From contig JBHZQV010000004.1 of NCBI GenBank assembly GCA_042867185.1, forward strand, positions 124,001 to 188,000: a stretch of 64,000 nucleotides of DNA, in the 5' to 3' direction. Positions 9,508 through 16,345 of this stretch are shown piece after piece. The DNA is from Xylophilus sp042867185 (GTDB lineage Bacteria; Pseudomonadota; Gammaproteobacteria; Burkholderiales; Burkholderiaceae_C). A model generated the notes under the pieces. It saw only the letters and a program-made list of their open reading frames with translations. It ran no database searches and was not told where the DNA came from. Made by a program: the position numbers and the translations under genes. Position 1 is the stretch's first letter. Every line of letters starts with the position of its first letter.

Positions 9508-12500
9508 GTGTCCGACCCCGCCGCACCCCCCGTTACCAAGCTCCCGGTTTTGCATATCCTGACGCGTTGGCTGCGCCGCCTTTCGGTGGGCCGCAAGCTC
9601 ACGTTGATCTACCTGCTCGATCTGAGCGCGGTGATCTTCGTCTCGGGCATCCTGATCCACGAGAAGTTTCTCGCGATCGATTTCACCCGCAAGGAAAGCG
9701 TGGGGAGCGTCTACAGCGCCGCGGTGCGCGACATGCTGCTGATTCCGTTCCTGCCGTCGCGCGACCCGCAGGCGGGGCCGCCGGCCGAAGCGCGGCAGCG
9801 GCTCGAGGCCCTGCGGGTGCAGCACGATCCGGCCCTCCGCGCGGCCGAAGCCAGCGCCTCCTTCATGCAGGCCTGGGACACGGTCCAGCGGCAGTCGCCC
9901 GGCACCGCCGATACGCCGCACCGTCCGTCCGAGCTGCGCGACCTGGTGCGGGCCTCGCGCGAACTGCTCACCACCGTCGGCAACCAGTCGAACCTGATCC
10001 TCGATCCCGACCTCGACAGCTACTACGCGATGTCGCTGGTGGTGCTGCGCTATCCCGAACTGCTCGACGTGATGAACGACACGATGCGGGCGCTGGACGG
10101 GCCCGGGCTGGCGTCGCTGCAACGCGGCGAGCGGCGGGCCGAGCTTTTGATCCTCGCCGGCCGGATCGATGCGACCAGCCTGGGTATCCGCTCCGACTAC
10201 CTGCAGGCCTTCGCCGCCGGCTCGCCTGCGCTGCGGGCGGCGCTGGAGCCGGGTGAGGCCGGCGTCGGTGCCAGCCTGGGACGCTTCCTGGCGATCGTCC
10301 AGCGGATGGCCGACGGCCCTTCGGCCGGCGACGTCGGCATGCTGCAGAAGGCCCATGCCGAAACGCTCGAAGAACTGGACGAGGCCTGGTCGCGCGCCGC
10401 CGCCGAGCTGGACCAGATGCTCGATGCGCGGGTGCAGGCGCTCTTCACCCGCATGTGGCTGCACCTGGGCACCGCGTTGCTGCTGCTCGCCTGCATCCTG
10501 ACGCTGGTCTATGCCGTCGCGCAGCAGATCGCCCGGCCGCTGCGGCATCTGGCGCGGGTGGCCGACGACGTGTGCCGCACCGGCGACTACCGCCACCGCG
10601 CCGTCTGGAACAGCCGCGACGAGATCGGCCAGCTGGTCCAGGCGTTCAACGGCATGCTGGCCCAGCTGGGCCGGGAGCGTGAAACCCAGCAGGAGCTGGC
10701 GCTGCGCGAGCGCGCGGCCCATGCCCAGCAGGAAATCGTCGAGGCGACCCCGATCGCGATGGTCGTCACCTCGGTGCCCCGCCACACGGTGCTGCATGCC
10801 AACACGCCGGCGGCGCAGTGGCTGGGCGGCTTGGCGGACGACCCGTGGGGCCGCAGCCTGGAGCCGGCGGTGCGCGCCCGGTTCTTCCAGCAACTGGCCG
10901 ACCGGGGCGCGGTGGACGAGTTCGAGGTCTGCTGGCGCGGCGGCGGCGAGGCGTCCTGGGCGCTGCTCTCGGCACGCCGGCTGCAGTTCCAGGGTCAGGA
11001 CGCGGTGCTCACCTCGATCACCCCGATCAACATCCAGAAGCAGATGGAGCGCCGGCTGGAGCTGTGGGCCAAGGTCTTCGAGGCCTCGTCCGAGAGCATC
11101 GTCATCATGGACGAGCACCAGCGGGTGCTGAGCGTCAACAACGCGTTCTGCCGCAGCACCTCGTACGACGCCTACGAGGTCGTCGGCCAGACCTTCTCGT
11201 CCCTGATCGAGGAACCCGCGCACGGCGCGGCGCCGGGCCGGATGGCCGATGCGCTGGCCGAGCGGGGCGCATGGCAGGGCGAGGTGGCGTTCCGCCGCAT
11301 GGGCAACGAGAGCTATCCGGCCTGGCTGATCGTGTCGGCGGTGCGCGAGAACGCGCAGCTGGGCCCGATCTCGCACTACATCGGCATTTCGGTCGACATC
11401 ACCGAACGCAAGCGGACCGAGGCGCGGGTGCGTTTCCTGGCCGAGCACGACGTCCTGACCGAGCTGCCCAACCGCGCGCTGTGCCTGACACGCCTGGCCG
11501 ATGCGCTGGCCAGTGCCGAGGTGGCGGGCGAACGGGTGGCGGTGCTGTTCATCGACCTCGACCGGTTCAAGCTGGTCAACGACACCCTGGGCCACCACGT
11601 GGGCGATGCGCTGCTGCGCTCGGTCGCGAGCCGGCTGGCCCAGGCGGTGCGCGGCGACGATACCGTCAGCCGGCTGGGCGGCGACGAGTTCGTGGTGGTG
11701 CTGCGCAACGTCGACACGGTGCAGGAAATCCGCGACATCGTCGAGCAGCGCCTGATCCCGCTGATCCGCGCGCCGCACGACGGCGACGGCAACGAGCTGC
11801 GGGTGTCGTGCAGCATCGGTATCGCGGTGTACCCGGAAGACGGTTCCAACCTCGACGAACTGATGCGCCGTGCCGACGCGGCGATGTACGAAGCCAAGGC
11901 CGCCGGCCGCGACCAGGTGCGGTTCTTCTCGTCGGAGCTGGACCAGCTGGCCCGCGAGCGCCGCACCATCGAGCAATATCTGCGGGTGGCGCTGGAACAC
12001 GACGAGCTCAGCCTGCACTACCAGCCGCGGGTCGATGCGATCACGCTGCAGGTGGTGGGCATGGAAGCATTGATGCGCTGGCAGCATCCCGAGCTGGGCA
12101 GCGTGTCGCCCGCGGTCTTCATCCCGATAGCGGAAGAGACCGGGCTGATCCGCCCCTTCGGCCTGTGGGCGCTGCAGAAGGCCTGTACCCAGCTGGAGAG
12201 CTGGGCCCGATCGGGGCGGGAGCCGATCGCGCTGTCGGTCAACATCTCCACCGTGCAGCTGGGCGACCCCGACGTGCTGGAGTTCCTGCGCGATTTCTTC
12301 TCCCGCACCGCGATCGAACCCCGGCTGCTGGAGCTGGAGATCACCGAAACCCAGCTGATGGAGAACGCCGACGCCTCCGGTGCCGCGCTGTCGGCGCTGC
12401 GGGCGCTGGGCGTGCGATTCTCCATCGACGATTTCGGCACCGGCTACTCCAGCCTGGCCTACCTGAAGCGCTTCCCGATCGACAAGCTGAAGATCGACAA

Positions 12501-12774
12501 GTCCTTCGTGCAGGACCTGTTGTCGGACACGACCGATCTGGCGATCGTGCGCGCCATCATCGCGCTCGGCCACAACCTGGGGCTGGGCGTGGTGGCCGAG
12601 GGCGTCGAGTCGGCCGCTGCGGCACAGCGCCTGAAGGTGCTGGGCTGCGACGAACTGCAAGGCTTCCATTTCGCGCGCCCGATGGCGGTGCCGCAGCTGG
12701 AGGAATGGCTGCAGATGCACTACGCCGCCCGCGATTTGATGGACGACGAGAACGACCTGCACTCGTTGCGCTAG
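9508..12774 (+). CDS. Membrane GGDEF-EAL protein with HAMP and PAS domains
   Basis: This 1088-residue protein is built for sensing and c-di-GMP turnover. It has TM1 (about 31-50), a periplasmic region, TM2 (about 316-338), HAMP (about 340-392), two PAS domains (about 410-510 and 520-635), GGDEF (about 640-805) and EAL (about 815-1075). Both catalytic signatures are intact: GGDEF at 724-728 with an upstream RxxD inhibitory site (RGDD), and EAL at 853-855 with the later DDFGTGYSS motif. It may therefore make and degrade c-di-GMP. The first usable start is GTG at 9508; no in-frame ATG precedes the first membrane helix, and a TTG at 9550 is an alternative. It follows the alpha-E gene by 67 bp on the same strand, but a functional link is not evident. 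Confidence 0.9.
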   Translation: MSDPAAPPVTKLPVLHILTRWLRRLSVGRKLTLIYLLDLSAVIFVSGILIHEKFLAIDFTRKESVGSVYSAAVRDMLLIPFLPSRDPQAGPPAEARQRLEALRVQHDPALRAAEASASFMQAWDTVQRQSPGTADTPHRPSELRDLVRASRELLTTVGNQSNLILDPDLDSYYAMSLVVLRYPELLDVMNDTMRALDGPGLASLQRGERRAELLILAGRIDATSLGIRSDYLQAFAAGSPALRAALEPGEAGVGASLGRFLAIVQRMADGPSAGDVGMLQKAHAETLEELDEAWSRAAAELDQMLDARVQALFTRMWLHLGTALLLLACILTLVYAVAQQIARPLRHLARVADDVCRTGDYRHRAVWNSRDEIGQLVQAFNGMLAQLGRERETQQELALRERAAHAQQEIVEATPIAMVVTSVPRHTVLHANTPAAQWLGGLADDPWGRSLEPAVRARFFQQLADRGAVDEFEVCWRGGGEASWALLSARRLQFQGQDAVLTSITPINIQKQMERRLELWAKVFEASSESIVIMDEHQRVLSVNNAFCRSTSYDAYEVVGQTFSSLIEEPAHGAAPGRMADALAERGAWQGEVAFRRMGNESYPAWLIVSAVRENAQLGPISHYIGISVDITERKRTEARVRFLAEHDVLTELPNRALCLTRLADALASAEVAGERVAVLFIDLDRFKLVNDTLGHHVGDALLRSVASRLAQAVRGDDTVSRLGGDEFVVVLRNVDTVQEIRDIVEQRLIPLIRAPHDGDGNELRVSCSIGIAVYPEDGSNLDELMRRADAAMYEAKAAGRDQVRFFSSELDQLARERRTIEQYLRVALEHDELSLHYQPRVDAITLQVVGMEALMRWQHPELGSVSPAVFIPIAEETGLIRPFGLWALQKACTQLESWARSGREPIALSVNISTVQLGDPDVLEFLRDFFSRTAIEPRLLELEITETQLMENADASGAALSALRALGVRFSIDDFGTGYSSLAYLKRFPIDKLKIDKSFVQDLLSDTTDLAIVRAIIALGHNLGLGVVAEGVESAAAAQRLKVLGCDELQGFHFARPMAVPQLEEWLQMHYAARDLMDDENDLHSLR

Positions 12775-12968
12775 CGGGTCGGCACCGCATGCGCGGCCGG
12801 GCGGGGCGGCCGGCCCGGATCGCACCGGCGGGGCATCGCGATGGCCTGCATGCCGGCCGCACGGTGGGTCGGTGCTTACCCTGCCTGGCCCGGTTTTCCC
12901 GCATGGGAGACAGCCGCGCGCTGCCGGCCCGTGCCACAGTGGAGGTTCATTCCACCGAAGGAGGCACG

Positions 12969-13322
12969 ATGACCCATCTCCCCACGATCCACGCCCGCGC
13001 AGCCCGCGCCGCCGCTGCGGCGCTGACACTCACGCTGGTCCTCGCCGCCGGTGCCGGTGCGCAGGGCACGACCACCAGCGGCACTGCCTCTCCCCACGGC
13101 GCTGCGGAGGCGCCGGTGCACCAGAACCGCGGCGCCGGTACGAATGCGGTGGCGGGTGGCAAGCACGATGCCGCCGCCAAGAGGGCCGGCAGCCCCAAGC
13201 GCGACGGTGACCTGGGCCGGGCGCCCTTCGGCACCGGCAGCCGCCGCCACGACGCGTCCGCGGCCGGTGCCCCATCCGCGAAGCCCAAGGGCGATGCGGA
13301 CGGCGCTGCCGGCACCCGCTGA
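12969..13322 (+). CDS. Small secreted low-complexity protein, unknown function
   Basis: I do not recognise a family. The 117-residue product begins with basic residues and a hydrophobic Ala/Leu core ending at AGAGA-Q, a convincing Sec signal peptide of about 33 residues. The mature part is rich in Gly, Ala, Lys and Arg and lacks hydrophobic segments, so it is probably disordered and periplasmic or exported. A strong AAGGAGG ribosome site at 12957-12963 fixes the ATG at 12969. It precedes another small Gly-rich secreted protein and a surface protein, suggesting a cell-envelope context. Confidence 0.65.
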   Translation: MTHLPTIHARAARAAAAALTLTLVLAAGAGAQGTTTSGTASPHGAAEAPVHQNRGAGTNAVAGGKHDAAAKRAGSPKRDGDLGRAPFGTGSRRHDASAAGAPSAKPKGDADGAAGTR

Positions 13323-13434
13323 CGCGCCGCAGGCCTCGTCCTACCTCGCTGGACGACATGTGCGGTCACACCTTTCGCGGGTGTGCTCTAAGTTGGGTGT
13401 TTGGGCATGTCGCCCCCCCTAATTGGAGATACCT

Positions 13435-13848
13435 ATGAAATTCCGCAACAAGATCGCATGCGCTGTCGCCATGGCCGCCTTCGGCGCCACCATCCCCCTG
13501 GCATTCGCACAAGGTGCCGGCGGCGCCGGTGGAGCGGGCGGTGCGGGTGCCGGTGGCGCGGGCGGATCGGGCAGCACCGGCAGCGCCACCGGCGCAGGCG
13601 CGATGAGCAGCCCGGCCGTCCCCGGCACCGCACCGGGCACGGCCACCACGCCGAGCGGTTCCAACCCGGCCGATGGCACGAAGGGCACGACGCGGGCCGA
13701 CAAGATGGCGCCAGGCGGCATGTCCCACCAGACGCCTGCCGGCGGCAGCCGCATGGCACCCGGTACTTCGGGTACCACCGGCTCCGGTTCCATGGGCGGT
13801 TCCGGCACCGGGACCACGGGTACCGGCACCGGCACCGGCACCCGCTGA
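13435..13848 (+). CDS. Small glycine-rich secreted protein, unknown function
   Basis: The 137-residue product has a clear signal peptide (MKFRNKIACAV through AFA-Q, about 26 residues). The mature protein is almost wholly Gly, Ala, Ser and Thr, with a GGAGGAG run near the start and GTGTGTGT near the end. No domain is recognisable and it is probably disordered. I chose the ATG at 13435 because a GGAG stands about 8 bp upstream; an in-frame ATG at 13423 would add four residues. A strong hairpin terminator follows at 13905-13931. Low-complexity codons could mimic coding sequence, but the signal peptide and ribosome site support a real gene. Confidence 0.65.
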   Translation: MKFRNKIACAVAMAAFGATIPLAFAQGAGGAGGAGGAGAGGAGGSGSTGSATGAGAMSSPAVPGTAPGTATTPSGSNPADGTKGTTRADKMAPGGMSHQTPAGGSRMAPGTSGTTGSGSMGGSGTGTTGTGTGTGTR

Positions 13849-13904
13849 TTCGTACGTAGCACCGTCCGACCCGGCCGATCCACCTGCGAGGGTGGTCTGA
13901 CGAC

Positions 13905-13935
13905 GATCCCGCTGCCGAAAGGCAGCGGGATTTGT
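13905..13935 (+). terminator. Rho-independent terminator after the Gly-rich gene
   Basis: An 11-bp perfect stem (ATCCCGCTGCC paired with GGCAGCGGGAT) with a GAAAG-type loop is followed by TTTG. The rest of 13849-14142 shows nothing else recognisable apart from upstream sequence of the next gene. Confidence 0.8.
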
Positions 13936-14142
13936 GGTGACTGGCGTGCGCGGGCGGCTTTTTGCCGGACGCGCGGTTTCCCTATGTTCGTTCCGGTAGT
14001 GATGCATTTGAGGCACACGCCCACGATTGCTGAAGTTGCTTCGCAGCGCAGCCCTCGCGCAGCGCATACTGCAGCCATCCGCGGTGCGTGATTGATCCAG
14101 GCTTTTCGCCGCCCACAATTTACGAACGCCTGAAAGGCTTCC

Positions 14143-15039
14143 ATGACGACGTTTATTCCCTCGACTCGGGGGAGGCTGTCGTCCCGCGTCGGCGCCCGCC
14201 ACTGGATCGGCGCTATAGGCTTGGCCGGCATTGCGGTGCTGCCCGCCACCGGCCTGGCCCAGGTGGTGAACCTCGGCACGGCGCAGAATTTCGGCGTGCT
14301 CGCAGGAGGGGCGGTTACCAACACCGGTCCCACCAGCGTGATCGGCGACGTCGGCACCTCGCCCGGTACCGCGATCACCGGTTTCCCGCCCGGCGTCACG
14401 AGCGGGGCGGTACGCGCCGACGACGGCGTTGCCAGAACCGCGCAGGCGAACCTGACCACGGCGTACGACGCGGCCGCTGCCGCCGCTTGCACGGCGTCTC
14501 TCACCGGACAGGATCTCGGCGGCCTGACGCTGACGCCGGGAACCTACTGCTTCGCCGGTAGCGCCCAGCTGACGGGGAACCTGACGCTCGATTTCCAGGG
14601 CAATCCCAATGCGGAGTTCTTGTTCAAGGTGGGCACCGCACTGACGACGGCCAGCGGCTCCACCGTGCGGGGCATCAACCATGGCGGCGTGGCCTGCACC
14701 CCCAACGTCAACTTCCAGGTCGGCAGCTCGGCCACGCTCGGAAGTGGCACGAACTTCTCCGGCAATGTGCTGGCGCTGACCAGCATCACCCTGGTGTCGG
14801 GCTCCAGCCTGCGCGGCCGTGCGCTGGCCCGCAATGGCAACGTCACCGTCGATTCCGCCGTCAGCGTCGGGGGATGCCCCACCGTGCTGGCGGGGGCCGG
14901 CGGCGGGGGCGTCGGTGGGGGTGGCAGCGCTGGCACCACCTCGGTACCGACGCTGGCGGAATGGAACCTGATGGTCCTCAGCGCACTCCTGGCGGCCGCC
15001 GGGGGCTGGTATGCCCGCCGCAGGGGCAAGCTCGCTTAG
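14143..15039 (+). CDS. DUF3494 ice-binding-like surface protein with IPTL-CTERM-like tail
   Basis: The 298-residue protein has an N-terminal signal region (to about residue 40, ATGLAQ) and a DUF3494/ice-binding-type beta-helix domain: LGTAQNFGVLAGGAVTNTGP, then LTPGTYCF and LTGNLTLDF. A Gly-rich linker follows, and the protein ends in VPTLAEWNLM, a hydrophobic helix and a basic YARRRGK end. That tail matches the IPTL-CTERM pattern (IPTL-x-EW, helix, Arg cluster), a predicted sorting signal in beta- and gammaproteobacteria. Members of DUF3494 bind ice, but many relatives are adhesins or have unknown roles, so freezing tolerance is only one possibility. It follows two small secreted-protein genes on the same strand. 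Confidence 0.85.
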   Translation: MTTFIPSTRGRLSSRVGARHWIGAIGLAGIAVLPATGLAQVVNLGTAQNFGVLAGGAVTNTGPTSVIGDVGTSPGTAITGFPPGVTSGAVRADDGVARTAQANLTTAYDAAAAAACTASLTGQDLGGLTLTPGTYCFAGSAQLTGNLTLDFQGNPNAEFLFKVGTALTTASGSTVRGINHGGVACTPNVNFQVGSSATLGSGTNFSGNVLALTSITLVSGSSLRGRALARNGNVTVDSAVSVGGCPTVLAGAGGGGVGGGGSAGTTSVPTLAEWNLMVLSALLAAAGGWYARRRGKLA

Positions 15040-15108
15040 CCGCGCGGTGTCGGCCCGGCCGAATTCCGCTTACGGAACGGACCGGGCGGCCGTCCCGCCC
15101 ACCACAAA

Positions 15109-15145
15109 GAAAAAAGCCGCCGATCCCGAAGGACCGGCGGCTGTT
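15109..15145. terminator. Probable bidirectional terminator
   Basis: An A-run precedes a GCCGCCGATCC/GGACCGGCGGC stem (one mismatch), followed by TGTTTCTTT. It lies between the surface-protein gene on the plus strand and tRNA-Thr on the minus strand, so it can serve both. Confidence 0.75.
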
Positions 15146-15199
15146 TCTTTGATCGACTGTCCCGGAAATTCCCGGGACTGCCTGGGCCACAGGCGAATG

Positions 15200-15275
15200 T
15201 GGTGCCGGAGAGATGAATCGAACACCCGACCTTCTCATTACGAATGAGCTGCTCTACCGACTGAGCTACACCGGC
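15200..15275 (-). tRNA. tRNA-Thr (CGT)
   Basis: The minus strand folds as a 76-nt cloverleaf with acceptor GCCGGTG/CATCTCCGGC-type pairing, a GTTCGATTC T-arm and an encoded CCA. The anticodon loop TTCGTAA places CGT at positions 34-36, which reads the ACG codon. Confidence 0.93.
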
Positions 15276-15287
15276 TTAAGCCCGCGA

Positions 15288-16295
15288 TTATAGCGTGCCG
15301 TGGTAGGCCGTTACGCGCTCGACTTCATTTTTCGATCCCAGCACCACGGCGACGCGCTGGTGCAGCTTGGTCGGCCGGATGTCCAGGATGCGCTCGCGGC
15401 CGTCGGTGGCGGCGCCGCCGGCCTGCTCCACCAGCCAGGCCATCGGGTTGGCCTCGTACATCAGGCGCAGCTTGCCGGGTTTCTCGGGCTCGCGCTTGTC
15501 CCACGGGTACAGGAAGATGCCGCCGCGGGTCAGGATGCGGTGCACGTCCGAGACCATGCTGGCGATCCAGCGCATGTTGAAGTCTTTCTCGCGCGGGCCT
15601 TCCTGGCCCTGCAGGCATTCGTCGATGTAGCGCTTCACCGGTGCATCCCAATGACGCATGTTGCTCATGTTGATCGCGAATTCCTTGGTGTCGGCGGGGA
15701 TGCGTACATCCTCCTGCGTCAGCACGAAAGAGCCCTGCTCGCGGTCGAGGGTGAACATCGCGACGCCGTTGCCGACCGTCAGCACCAACGTGGTCTGCGG
15801 GCCGTAGAGGCAGTAGCCGGCGGCCACCTGCTGGGTGCCGGGCTGCAGGAAGTCGGATTCCTGCACGCCGGGGTGCGCATCGGATTTCTTCAGCACGCTG
15901 AAGATGGTGCCGATGCTGACGTTCACGTCGATGTTGCTGGAGCCGTCGAGCGGATCGAACAGCAGCAGGTATTCGCCCTGCGGGTAGCGGCTGGGGATGA
16001 GGTGGATGCTGTCCATCTCCTCGCTGGCCATCGCGGCCAGGTGGCCGCCCCATTCGTTGGCCTCGATCAGCACCTCGTTGCTGATGATGTCGAGCTTCTT
16101 CTGCACCTCGCCCTGCACGTTCTCGCTGCCGGCGGTGCCCAGCACGTCGCCGAGCGCGCCCTTGCTGACGGCCTGGCTGATGCCCTTGCAGGCGCGCGCG
16201 ACCACTTCCAGCAGCAGGCGCAGCTGCGCGGGGATGTGGCCGTCGGTGCGTTGTTTCTCGACGAGGTAGCGGGTCAAACTGATTTTTTGCGCCAT
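15288..16295 (-). CDS. fbp: Fructose-1,6-bisphosphatase class 1
   Basis: This 335-residue enzyme hydrolyses fructose 1,6-bisphosphate to fructose 6-phosphate in gluconeogenesis. The metal-binding signature DPLDGSSN begins at Asp114, and the sequence matches class 1 enzymes throughout (ALGDVLGTAGSENVQGE near 47-63; GGIFLYPWD near the C-terminus). Length is normal for the class. The ATG at 16295 begins MAQKISLTRYL; the frame remains open upstream, but that part overlaps pepN and is not homologous. It lies 50 bp downstream of pepN on the same strand and just upstream of tRNA-Thr. Confidence 0.96.
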   Translation of the reverse strand: MAQKISLTRYLVEKQRTDGHIPAQLRLLLEVVARACKGISQAVSKGALGDVLGTAGSENVQGEVQKKLDIISNEVLIEANEWGGHLAAMASEEMDSIHLIPSRYPQGEYLLLFDPLDGSSNIDVNVSIGTIFSVLKKSDAHPGVQESDFLQPGTQQVAAGYCLYGPQTTLVLTVGNGVAMFTLDREQGSFVLTQEDVRIPADTKEFAINMSNMRHWDAPVKRYIDECLQGQEGPREKDFNMRWIASMVSDVHRILTRGGIFLYPWDKREPEKPGKLRLMYEANPMAWLVEQAGGAATDGRERILDIRPTKLHQRVAVVLGSKNEVERVTAYHGTL

Positions 16296-16345
16296 GGGCG
16301 GATGTCCTTCTCGGAAAAATGGGAGCGTGGTGCGGAGCGTGCCGG

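Noticed and set aside
13500..13848. CRISPR-like or simple repeat array
   Set aside because: The near-repeats are GGC/ACC-rich codons of a Gly/Thr-rich secreted protein, without evenly spaced identical units or unique spacers.
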